A stretch of DNA of 64,000 nucleotides, taken from NCBI GenBank assembly GCA_003342895.1, contig PTFA01000017.1:1952402-2016401 (forward strand), in the 5' to 3' direction. This document shows positions 13,660 through 24,300 of the stretch, in pieces. Made by a program: the position numbers and the translations under genes. The notes beneath the pieces were generated by a model, which was given only the letters and a program-made list of their open reading frames with translations, made no database searches and was not told the origin of the DNA. Positions within the stretch are counted from its first letter, which is position 1; the number at the start of each line of letters is the position of its first letter. This stretch comes from Casuarius casuarius (Eukaryota; Chordata; Aves; Casuariiformes; Casuariidae).

Positions 13660-13785
13660 TCCTCCCTTTCAAGCCCGGATTTCTTTGACTCGCCAAGTCC
13701 TGAAGACGAGAAGGAGGAACATGTTTCCATTACACAGAAAACTATCGAAGTGTCAAGGAAATCAAGAACGGTTACAATATCACAA
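13660..13785 (+). CDS. SH3KBP1: SH3KBP1 coding exon, fourth from last
   Basis: This 126-nt exon of 42 whole codons is in phase 0 on both sides, flanked by TACGTAG and a GTAAGT donor. It encodes [20 protein letters not shown], followed by about 20 residues ending KSRTVTISQ. The SLSSPD.FDSPSPE block and the TVTISQ end are SH3KBP1 hallmarks. The exon contains several Ser-Pro pairs and acidic residues, so it looks like a disordered phospho-regulatable segment. Its length is a multiple of three and both borders are phase 0, so skipping would keep the reading frame. The acceptor has an unusual UG-rich tract. Confidence 0.96.
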
Positions 13786-16183
13786 GTAAGTTAATTGGAA
13801 TGCCTTTTCTTAACCTTATGGCGTGCATTTTAATTTTTAAAATATTATTCAAATACTTATTTTAAAAATTTAATCCAATAGTCACTTTGGTAACTAGCCC
13901 TTTGAAGAAGCTTAAAAAATACTAAGATTGTTCCATGTTTGAAATGCAAGATTAAAGTGAATGGCACAGTTAAAATGTCTCCATTACTATACTGTGAAAA
14001 AATCCTTCTAGTGTAAGTACATTTTACAGAATCAGAGACGGTAGGAAAGGAAATTTCAGAAGCAGCAGCCTTTTTTGCAGCTGTAAATTGAGTTTACAAT
14101 AGGAGAGTCTGTGAGTACAGAAAATTCATCTCTTTGGCCCACTCTAAGTATATGTGAATTTAAATTTGCAAGTATGAGCACCTTTTATACCGATATAACT
14201 CTGTCCATCTTACCGGCTTGTGCCATTCTTACTGTAAATTGATATAAAACTGTAAAACAATAAAATGTTACAGGAAGTTTGTAGATCAGGCTCTAGAGGT
14301 TGGAGCTCTTTTTGTACGTGTTGATACTTTTCATAATACAGACATTACATGCTTATAGTATAACAGTTATTTGAAAGATGAAGGCATGCACATCTGTGAT
14401 CAAGTTACAAAGATAATGTTTTGCTATATAGCTCCCTCTTCTGGGAGCACTTGAATTAACGAATACTCTTGGGCTGACATTTGTAAATGATATGCTGGCA
14501 TGACAACTGTATGTAGATGTGCCTGTAAAACAGGAATACTGCTGTCAGAAAGTAGCTGCAAATGGCCATTTAGGCTCTGAAATAAGGTGTTGAGTGTGGT
14601 TGACTCCAGTTGTGATTTGCTTACTTGCTTCAGGTTTGAAATTGGCCTAACATCTCTTTTCTGTCCAAAAGAAACTTACATTCTGTAAAGATTCAATAGC
14701 AATGTAAGGATTATTATCTATGAAAGGTCTGATTATAGGTGCACGTTACTCACCTATGCACACACATACAAAATGTTAAAAGAATTAAATTATTAATGTC
14801 ACAAAGTCAAGCATTGAAGCCACTGCAGTGATTTAATGCCATTTTTGGTTTTATGCTCTCACTGTTTTTCCACAGAAGCCTTGTTTATGCAGTGCTTGTC
14901 TGGGATGGGCTCTGTACTCAGTCCCACTCATGTAGTGGGAAAGATTATTTTCTGCAGAACTCAGTGGATCCCTGTCTTCCCTCCCCACCACAATTTCTCC
15001 TGATTTTTATCTGACTACTAACTTTCTTTCAGTTCCTTTGTCCAGCTAATGCTACTGCCCTGGTCCTCAAATCTTCTCTTACAATATATCTCCTTCAGTT
15101 TCCATACCTCTTTTTCCTCAATATCTTGCCTGGTTTGCCATTCAATTTCAGTATCTCTTTCCCCAAGAGAAGTTGGAAGGTTGTCTGGTGTTTTTGTCTT
15201 ACTCTGGGCCAAATCAGATTTTCAGATACTGCTGGTTGATATCATAAAATGCACATCTTAGCACTACCAAATAACAATGTAATAAATAAATAAGACTCAC
15301 CTTAGTTGCTCTTATGATAACTGTACTTGTAAACACTTATGTGTATGCAATAAAGTGACTAGTCATATATGGTAGGTGGACTTCAGATCTTCTATACCTT
15401 CTCTGATGTAGAGGGCATTGGATTGCAGTTCAGGAAGCCAGGCGTCCTTCTGAGCTCAGCCGCACGTTTTCAGAGTGACTAGGTTAATACTGCCTTTGAT
15501 AGTTGCAAGGGTTATCACACGCTTCAGTTAACATTGGACAGTACAGTGAAGTTACGTAATTCTTACATTTCTTGTTAGTATATTATCACTCTGAAGTCAT
15601 GGGGTTTATTTGTCTTTATAGGTCATACCAACAAGCAGACTTAAGGAATGTTTACCTCTTCTTGTAATTCTAAGGGGAAAGTGTAACACATTTCTTAATT
15701 TTAAAACAATAATGGGCATCATAGAAGAATCCTTCAGTGGTTAGTTGGAAGTCATACATGTAATCTGCAAAAAATCCAGCTCGGAATCTGGACACTACTG
15801 CTTTGTGCTCTGAAAGACACATCCATGGGTGTCGACATATTCTCACGAACTTCTGAGAGAAACACTGAGTATCTATCATTCAGAGCTCATTTCACTGTTG
15901 TGCCCACGATCTCGGAAACACTTTTTCCTGGTTGGTTGTAACAACTGTGGAAACTCCTACTGAAACTGTCTGATCTTATGGGTCTGGATTGGACCCCCTC
16001 TGATACATATGTACAAAGATAATTTGACTGACTGTTGCCTCTATCATGCTTTGGCCAATACTTTCTATGTTTGCTTTTGGACTTTCAACATTACTACAGA
16101 GCAGTAAAGTGCTTAGTATTTGTTAGAGGTCAGCTTTTCATAAAGCTTTCTCCACATATTAAAAGTGAGTCTTTTTGTTATAG
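13786..16183 (+). other. SH3KBP1: SH3KBP1 intron (2.4 kb)
   Basis: This is an AT-rich intron with a GTAAGT donor and an acceptor AG at 16182-16183. No additional exon, RNA gene or recognisable transposon was seen. Confidence 0.8.
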
Positions 16184-16455
16184 GTATCTGAAAATAAAAC
16201 TTCCTTGCCTCCAAAACCAGGAGGTTTGGCTAGTGGCAGTAATGTACAAGCATCACTGTCCCCTTCACCATCACCTGGATTTCATTCAATTGCTATGGGA
16301 ACAACAGGCCACAGGTCAAATTCCCCATCCCTGTTTGGTACTGAAGGAAAGCCAAAGACTGAACCCTTGAGTCAAGGTCAGACTGCCCTGGAGGAGCTGA
16401 GAACACAAGTTAGGGAGCTAAGAACCATTGTTGAAACAATGAAAGACCAGCAAAA
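16184..16455 (+). CDS. SH3KBP1: SH3KBP1 coding exon, third from last (proline-rich linker and start of coiled coil)
   Basis: This 272-nt exon contains 90 whole codons and two bases of a split Lys codon. It opens with [19 protein letters not shown], continues with a Ser/Pro-rich stretch, then [16 protein letters not shown]. It ends with the heptad-patterned [20 protein letters not shown] and MKDQQK. The FGTEGKPK motif and the ELRTQVREL coiled-coil start are diagnostic for SH3KBP1. In this family the C-terminal coiled coil drives oligomerisation and lipid binding. The Ser/Pro-rich middle differs most from the mammalian sequence I know, as expected for a disordered linker. The donor is GTAAGT at 16456. 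Confidence 0.97.
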
Positions 16456-17906
16456 GTAAGTACCGTAAATCACAACTTTAGGTGGGATGTATTTGTTAAA
16501 TTTGCGGTGTCAAAGTGCATCCTAGGTTGGTTTCTTCTTGCATCTTTGTATATGTTATTCTGCAAGGATTTTGCATTTGTGTTTGTGAATGATTTTCTTC
16601 TACTGTTCTGACAAAACACATTCAGAGGTGAGAACCTCTGGAAAAAAGTCTGGCATTATTAATCTGTAAGAGCTTTTTAATTCTGTTTTATGAAATAAGT
16701 AGATGTCTGTCGGCTTTTGAAAAAGTTAAGTTTTAAACTGTAAGCAATGAATAAGGTTCTTCATAACTTTATATAGTTTAATCTGTCAATAACTATTTGG
16801 GCACTCATGTACGTTGATCTTAATAAGGAGATGCATTTGTACTAATTACTAACATTCTTAAATCATTTGTTGTTAGACTGTTAGTGCATTTGCCCAGAAA
16901 GCTTGTATTCCAAAAGAAGTGAATTGTCTCTAGGACAGTTGATAAGCTTTGTGTTTATTACTCTAAATCTTATTATTTTAGGGTTTGGCATCTTTTCTTC
17001 AAGCTGCTGATTTCTCAGGAGAAACTGGGGCCATCTCATAGTTTTTGCTATTCCTGAGAATATTTAATGTCGTGGAAATTGCACCTTCACTTACACTGTC
17101 TATTGTGTGTAGCCCAGGCAGGAAAAAGAAAAGGGAAAGCAAGATGCAGAGATTGTAGTGGAACAGGGGTGTAGGGGGAGATGAACAGAGTTTTGGAGAA
17201 GAGAGTGTGGGAGGGCCTGGTTCAGGCTGGAAGTATCCAGAAAGCCCTGTGGCTTTGCCTCTTCGGCCCACTCCTCCTCAGGTCCCACATCAGCGGCCGC
17301 GGCCGATGTCCTGTGGCACTTCTGGCACGGTCTGCTTCCACCTGCTGGGCTCTGTCTCGAGTCCAGTCAGTCAATGGGAATGTGAGAAGATGTCTGCTCC
17401 TGCTAACTGTGCTCCTCTTCCTTGCAAAAGAGATGACAGCAAATTCATACTTAGGAGTCATTAAGTCTAATAAATGAAGTTGTAGGTTACATTGTATTGT
17501 AGGGATATGCAGCTTTAAAATGGCTTAAATACATGATAGTGTGGGCAGGATTTGTGCTACCAGTTCCTATAACCCACCAACAGCCAATCCATTTACATTT
17601 TGTATGGAAAAAGGTAACTGGGTACTGATATAACATTGATACTGCTAGCGAAGAACAGAGCCTGTGAATGTAGCGTTCTTAGGAAGAAACCAATTATTCA
17701 TTACCAGTGTTTGGGGGTTTTTTGTTCCTTTATAGATAGTATTACTTCTTTGTACATTATATAGTCTACCAGAGCATACTTTGATGACTAGCTTGGGGAA
17801 AGAAGATAGCTACTCAGGTGTGGAAAACATGTCTCCAAGAGGTGATCTTTCATTGCTTACTAGTTTAAACATTTGCATTCCAAACTTTTTTGCATTCTTT
17901 TAACAG
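16456..17906 (+). other. SH3KBP1: SH3KBP1 intron (1.45 kb)
   Basis: The intron has a GTAAGT donor and an acceptor TTTTAACAG ending at 17906. A GC-richer patch at about 17180-17340 contains a GCGGCCGCGGCC cluster. The overlapping open frames there on both strands are compositional and have no recognisable domain. Confidence 0.8.
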
Positions 17907-17970
17907 AAAAGAAATTAAACAGTTGCTGTCTGAGTTGGATGAAGAAAAGAAGATCCGCCTACGATTGCAG
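17907..17970 (+). CDS. SH3KBP1: SH3KBP1 coding exon, penultimate (coiled coil)
   Basis: This 64-nt exon starts with one base that completes the Lys codon begun in the previous exon and leaves in phase 0 at a GTACTT donor. The codons read KEIKQLLSELDEEKKIRLRL and then Q. This is a charged amphipathic helix continuing the coiled coil and is nearly identical to the vertebrate SH3KBP1 C-terminus. Its donor, CAG followed by GTACTT, is weaker than the GTAAGT donors of the other exons but acceptable. Confidence 0.97.
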
Positions 17971-19917
17971 GTACTTAAATTATGTTATGGAAATATTTAG
18001 CCTCAGCTGTAGGACATACAACTCTGATAAGATACTTAGATTCCTGTGAATCAAAAACTATTAACATTTCTAGAAGTGAGTAGAAAGCACCCAAAGTACA
18101 ACACCCTTGGTAGCATGGCCAGCCTGTGTCGTATAGTGCAGCACTGAGTTCTTACTGAAAAGCCTGTTAATTGTATAAAAATGTATCAGCACAAATATGC
18201 AAATTCAAAAAAAGTGAACACGATGTAGGTTCCCAAGTATGATACATTTTTAGTCTCAATTTTAATTGTCTCATTTTATCACAAGTGAAATCTTGCCTTT
18301 TAAAATGATTTGCTCTCTCCTAGTTTTTTACGTCGTGTTAAGTTAGTCTTAACATACTTGGAATATGATTTCAGATAATAAGATTTTTGATGTCTGTTTT
18401 ATGGACTGTACTCAGGTTGTCTTTAATGAAGCATTATAAACAATATAAAAGATGGAATTCTAAGTAAGAGCCCAGTTACTGCTACCATAGTGTTGTATAG
18501 TACCTTAGCTTTAGAAGTTGTCATATTGATTTAGTAATTGGCCGGGGAGCATACTGTCCTCTCAGTGCGAGATAAGTGGAACTGGGCCTCTAGTGGTATC
18601 ATTAGCAGTGCTGCTTCAGTATGGACTGACTTTGAAACTGCTTTTCAGGATTTTGGAAAGTGAGGTACTTCTTAAGTGTTTTAGTATTGATTATGTATAT
18701 TTTTATGGTAAAGGTCAAATGTGCTTTTTTTGTACTAGAGATAGAAAATCAAATTGTAATTTCTCTAGGCTGTTCTTGCTGAGTAAAGTGCTTTGGCAGA
18801 AATGGGGACCTTCAGTGAATGTTTGCTTGGCTGTTGAGTGTGCGTGCTCCAGTCCTGCAGAAAGGATTTTGCGTATGCATCTGCATAGGAGTATGGCTTC
18901 TAGTAACACACAATTCATGTTCAGCTAAAATTGAAACATATTCAGATAAAATTGATCAACATTTTTAATAGCAGTTTTTGCTTCAGTCTAACAGGCCAAA
19001 CTATTCAGAGCTCTGGATTCTACCACCAAGGATGGCTTTAAATCTTTATACAGAGATCTGCACTGATTGTTTAAGAATATAATGTTATAGCCGAATGCTG
19101 TTACTCTGGTTCAGATCTTGCTTATACCGGTAAATGTTCAGCTGCTAGTTAAGTTGGCATAATCAGCTTTAAATGAATATGAGAGTTAAACAGCCAAAAG
19201 TTGCATTAGTTTAACGGTGCTGATAGTCATAAACTCAGCTCAGTGCAGCTCTTGGTTCCTGTATTTAAGAGAACTGTGTAGAAATGGTGCAGTTAAGCAT
19301 TGAGGGTGTTTGTGGGGGTATCTAATATCCTTGCTTCAGGGTTTCCAGCCTCCATCAGAGGGGCCAAGTATACAGTTGGAGGTGATGATAGCTGCATCCA
19401 GCTGCTTTTACCACACCACTGTACATCCATCAGGGTCCTTAGCATGCCTGGATGCTGACTTGAATGGTGTAAAGGTAGCATCCCTATAGCAGGAACCGTC
19501 CCTATAGCAAGAGGGACATTAGGTTTTGCTCCTCAGCTACTGATGTTCATTTTCAGTGGCTTCATTTAGTTGTACCAGGTATAACTGCAGCAGCCGGTGC
19601 AGGGACACAGTGCTCATTCTACCTCTAATTCCTGGCAACAAGCCGTGTATGTTGTAAAAGTTGTAATTTAAAGAGTTTGAAAGGTCTTAAGGCACATCCC
19701 AATATCGATACTTGTCTAGATTTGAAGGGAGAAAGCCATGACTGGTCATCTTAGGCAGCTGAGAAGGTCCCTTCAATTTGTGAAGCCTGTGGAAGTAAGA
19801 GTCATCTAAAACCTATACTCGACACCTGGGGATAAGATTTGCTTTTCAAGTGGTACCAACTGTGCCTCAGTTTGTTAAAACATCTAATTGCATCAAAAAT
19901 AATCTTTTTCTTTTCAG
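17971..19917 (+). other. SH3KBP1: SH3KBP1 last intron (1.95 kb)
   Basis: This is an AT-rich intron ending in a strong pyrimidine tract and acceptor (TTTTTCTTTTCAG) at 19917. Open frames up to 111 codons (18593-18928) show no protein-like content. No other gene or repeat was recognised. Confidence 0.8.
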
Positions 19918-19959
19918 ATGGAAGTTAATGACATCAAGAAAGCTCTTCAATCAAAGTGA
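19918..19959 (+). CDS. SH3KBP1: SH3KBP1 terminal coding exon with stop codon
   Basis: The last coding part is 42 nt in phase 0. It encodes MEVNDIKKALQSK followed by TGA at 19957-19959. This is the exact style of C-terminus of vertebrate CIN85, so the stop is reliable. With it, the six exons in the window encode 232 residues, roughly the last third of a protein that is about 665 residues in human. The three SH3 domains and the upstream proline-rich region lie 5' of the window. Confidence 0.98.
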   Translation: MEVNDIKKALQSK

Positions 19960-20300
19960 ATACTTGATAGATGGAACGTTGCATTATTCATCATGACTGA
20001 GACTCAAATTTATGCCCCAGCCAAAATAACTTTGTGCCAAATGATTTAAGAATTGCCTCAACATCCCTTTATTTGAAGGATTAGCACAAGAGTTTTGATA
20101 GCACAACAAAAATACCAACGAGGAAAAAATTTCCACATGAAGCAGTGCTGTGTGGCACTAGTTGTGACTGAAATTGATCTTATTGTGCTAAAGGCTCTCT
20201 ACTTCAAGATCATAGGTGAAATGAAAACTCAGGCAGTTTAGTCCATAGTGGTACTATTTTGATGATATTTTTCCATAAATAAAGTGTATTTCAGATTATC
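19960..20300 (+). other. SH3KBP1: SH3KBP1 proximal 3' UTR
   Basis: This is the sequence after the SH3KBP1 stop up to just past the first canonical poly(A) signal, AATAAA at 20278-20283. That signal is followed by T/GT-rich DNA from about 20310. The end at about 20300 is an estimate. Longer 3' UTRs are possible. Confidence 0.7.
20278..20283 (+). terminator. SH3KBP1: Proximal poly(A) signal AATAAA of SH3KBP1
   Basis: A canonical hexamer lies about 320 nt after the stop codon, with U/GU-rich sequence (TTTATGGTTTTGATTTTTGG) about 30 nt downstream. This is the arrangement expected of an active cleavage site. Confidence 0.7.
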
Positions 20301-20524
20301 TGTTTACAAGCTTTATGGTTTTGATTTTTGGTTTTTAATTGTCTTTTGTCACAGATTTTAAAATGTTTGTACTGCATATAGCCAGGAATGAATGTTAACA
20401 TTGGGGCTGGAGGGATTATTTTTGATTCAAGATAGAACACCCTACTTTTTGTTACGGTTTTAAGTTCTGTTAAATATGCAATTTTATGTCCCCAAATCCC
20501 CTACAAGTAAGTTGTGTAAAGTTG

Positions 20525-20548
20525 TGTAAATACAATAATGTATTTACA
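20525..20548 (+). repeat. Perfect 9-bp hairpin containing a Pumilio-type motif
   Basis: The arms TGTAAATAC (20525-20533) and GTATTTACA (20540-20548) flank a 6-nt loop. The left arm contains TGTAAATA, which matches the Pumilio consensus UGUANAUA in RNA. A 10-bp tandem duplication of GTTGTGTAAA (20511-20530) overlaps the left arm. The hairpin would be in SH3KBP1 mRNA only if the distal poly(A) signals are used. Confidence 0.6.
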
Positions 20549-20926
20549 AGAAGAAAACAAACAAACAAAATATCTGGTCTTTGCAATGATTTGTGCCTTT
20601 CTTTGCCACACACTGACTGGAGCTGGTTGCAAACCAGATTTCAGTAATGTAGCTATCACAATGACTCCTGTCACTTATACCGGTAGAGGTCACTCTTTTA
20701 ATGTACAGCTGCTCAAGCAGTATAATCAGATTTGTGTTCAGATGGCATAACAAATGGCGCAGTTGAGAGCAGCTTTGTCCTTATCAGCTGTGGCTTTTTA
20801 GCTTTCCTGTTTTTAATAGGCCTCTCGAGTTTGAATGTTCATCTTTGCTTGATTTTCATTAGAAAAATGCCCGCCTCCGTCCCCAGTTTTGCACAGAGTG
20901 AACAGAATATGCATTATTAAAGCAAA

Positions 20927-20959
20927 AATAAATAAAAGTAAATATAAAACATGAATAAA
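20927..20959 (+). terminator. SH3KBP1: Candidate distal poly(A) signals of SH3KBP1
   Basis: Three AATAAA hexamers occur at 20927-20932, 20931-20936 and 20954-20959. They are followed by GT-rich DNA (TTATTGTGTGACATTGTTTC at about 20991). They could end a longer 3' UTR of about 1 kb. Confidence 0.4.
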
Positions 20960-21369
20960 AAGTTGTATTATTTCATGCACAAAGTTCTCTTTATTGTGTG
21001 ACATTGTTTCATTTGCTCTTTATGTGGTATCATTTGCTGCATTCTGTTGTAAGCTTTCTGCCATTGAAAAAGAGAATGATACATTTTATAGTCCTGCTTT
21101 TGTAGCAGGACTTTTCTTTTCCTAATTTTATTGAACCTGCTGCTTACTTTATCTGTTCTCTTGAAGTTTATCTGTTTGCTTTCATCCTTTCAAAATTACT
21201 TCTCCCTTTTTTCTGTTAGTGGTTTCATAAGTTCTTTACTGGCAGTGGAGTAACTCTAACCTTGTCAGAAGTGTCTGTTGAGTTTATACAAAGCATTTAA
21301 ATATGGATATTTTTGCAGTTTGTGGAGTGAGTGAGTGATACTGGTGATACTTCAGTGATTAAAAAAAAC

Positions 21370-21392
21370 CACACACACACACACACACACAC
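21370..21392. repeat. (CA)n microsatellite
   Basis: An uninterrupted CA dinucleotide tract of about eleven units, preceded by a run of A. It is likely length-polymorphic. Confidence 0.95.
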
Positions 21393-24300
21393 GATCTATT
21401 TATCATCACAGAAGTGCTAGAATTGCCTCCATTCAGAAGATCCTGTGTCACAGCTAAGCATCCTGCCTGCCTGGAATTGGATGGGTCTTAGTTTTCAGTT
21501 GGCTGATCACATTCACAAATGGTTGGCAAAGTTCCCATAATCTTTTTGATATGGATAGATATATAAAATACCTACTCCACTGTACTCAAATACTGCTTTC
21601 TGGGTCTCAACTGGCAATGCAGGACCTTACTATTGGGATAATTTCCTCTACCCTAGCATGTGCTTCTGTTGTAACAGAAGTATCCGACATTGAAAGATTC
21701 TGTAGTGAAACTTAAGAATTTTAATGCAAGTCCCAATACATTGCTCAGTTTATTCAAACAGAAGCACTAATAAAATATTTTGTCAGGGAAATGCTTTTAT
21801 TTAATGTTTCTAAATAACTGCATTAAAATATTTTTATACCAAAAATGATAATCCCATCATAGTTTTCCAGCAATAAAGATTTCTAGACTTCTTCCATATC
21901 TTCTGCGAGGCTGCTGGCAGAGTTAGGAGAGCAGGAGGAAATAGGAGATAATCAATAAGAATTCTGTTTGAGTTTTTAGTGATCTATTTACAGCAAGTTT
22001 TCAGAAATAAACAGCTCTGGCTTCCTAATTGCACCCCTGGAAGAAAATAAATTACTTTATCTGTGGTAAATAAAGTATTTATTCCTGAGTTGTACCTCAG
22101 AAATATAATGGGCATCTCATTTTTGCAAATGAAAGTGTGAATTTGGCATAGAGTTTCCTGATAGCAGATTACATCTATTTTTTTCCTCCTGTTGAGATGA
22201 TAACTTGTCATTTTATAAATCCGCATTTAGAAGTGCAACATATCATGCTTTGTAAAAGAAGATTAAATGAGATTTTGTGAAAATGCTTTGTTTTGAAAGT
22301 TAATTATTCTGAGAGAGAGTTCTTGGAAATACAAGTTTTTCTTCTTGCTGTATTTCATTATAATAATATAAAGTATTTTACATAGCACATGGTTTTCCCT
22401 TTTTAAAGAAGATCAGTTATGCATTAAACTTGTGGATATAAACTGCTGCTTTTAAAATGTTTGTTTTTATATTTAAAGAAAAATGCTGGTGAGCTACACT
22501 GATTTTGACATGAAAATGATTAAATATTGTTTGAAGAGTTGCATAAAATGACTTTTCATTAATATGCACATGCTGGACTTGTAATGGATTTATGTAATAT
22601 TATGACTTAAGTTTTCATGTAGAAATCAGGTATGAAATGTCAGGCTCATGCCTTTGGATGATAATACTATTCAAATTCCTAATCTGGATAATTTGAAAAA
22701 TTTTTAGTTTGGATAATTAAGAAAACAGTTTTATGTTCTTTTTATAGGCACTCATAGCTGGGTCTGTATGTTATAATTTAATTCATATACAATTTCATTC
22801 CTTAATATTTTGTATGTTTTGCTTACAATAATAACTTTACAATAATAACTGCTTTATATAACCCAGTGAAAGAAAATCTGTATACCTCAAATGGTGAATT
22901 TATTCTAACCTAAAACTCTTCCACTTACCACAGCCTGAGTAAATTCTGACCATTAAATCTAGTTAAATGTTACATTCATTTTGGTCTTTTTGCTGCTGGT
23001 GAGAAGTAATCAAAACACCCTCAGATTGATACTTAAAGGAAATAATAATCTTCAACAGTGAAAGGATCTAGTCTTTCTTAATGTGGGGTCATAGCACTTA
23101 CCACTTCAAAAATAAGTATTAAATGGAGATAAGATGATAACTATTCAAAGTGTGAATTAAGTTCTGTTAGTCAAGTTTTGTCTCTAGTTTGCTTTTTTTT
23201 TAATTTATGTTCCATTCATAAATGAGCAAAAGGGTTAGAGGAATGTGTTGTTACACCAATAGGTCAACAGATTGAATATAGCTGTACGCAGTATATTCTC
23301 ATTTCTAGGCATATGATACCTGACTGCCCAGTAAATCGCATGAGCTGCTTTGTGTTTGAAATCTTCATGTAAGGTATGGCATATTCTGCAACAACAGGGA
23401 TTAAAATTTGCACACGCGTAAGAGAGGGGAGAAGGATCCATAAGAGGAAACCCTCAGATGTAGAACTCGGTGCAGAAATTCAAGCTGTTTTGCTCATCTG
23501 CTTGTGGGGTTGAGCCCATGCGTGAGATGGTGCCCTCTCCCCCCAAAGCACCCTGGGCACCGGGCTGCCTGGAGGCCATGGTCTCACCAGCCTCTTAGCA
23601 GCCTCCTGCGCGGTGCCCCTGCGCATGGAGCCTGCTTGGGCACAGGAACACATCTGTGGGGCTTGCATTGTGTGAAAATGTCTAGTACTCCTGGAAAGTG
23701 CTTGGCCATGTCATGCGACGGTTGTAACGGTGCTGGCAACACTCTCGGTTGGAGCCTCGGTGGTGTGCTCCAGTGCCCTTGGAGGAAGCGGCTCTGGCGG
23801 CCTGCCTCGGGAGCTGGGGCTGCCATCGGAGGCACTGCAATGCGGAGGGCCTGCAAATAGCCCGGCACAGGAGCCCAGGAGAGGATGGAGGTAGGAGCGA
23901 GGCACAGCTCTCCTGCCTGCGGTAAACGGCTGGGCAGTCGTCTGTGCTGCCGTGCCCACAGGTGTGAGGTGTCTGCGGCTCTTCTGGAGAGAGAGGCCTG
24001 GGGCTGGGAGAGGGACAGAGGCGCATTGAGGAGGGAATTGCAAGAGCTGGCTTAGAGTAAAGCTGCCTTTCACGCCGGCGGGCTGTGGTGCAAAAGGCAG
24101 ACAGGGATACAGTTTAGAAGTAGAAACAAACAACCGCGCTGCAACTTCAGCGTTGAGGAGACATTTTGGTCATGTAGGGCAGCAGTGCTGCTGGGAAACT
24201 GGTTCCTGTAGACACTGGTGTTTGACGGTGAAGGTGAGGGTGCTCCAAGCATCGACTTCCCTTCAGAGTAATCCTTATGTTAAGAAGAGCAAGAGGGGTT

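Noticed and set aside
14025..14070. CAGAATCAGAGACGGTAGG-like sequence resembling the reverse complement of a CR1 tail
   Set aside because: The match is too short and no CR1 body lies next to it.
23711..24133. 140-codon open frame on the - strand in the GC-rich islet
   Set aside because: It overlaps other frames on both strands (for example 23504-23860 on +), has no recognisable domain and fits chance in GC-rich sequence.
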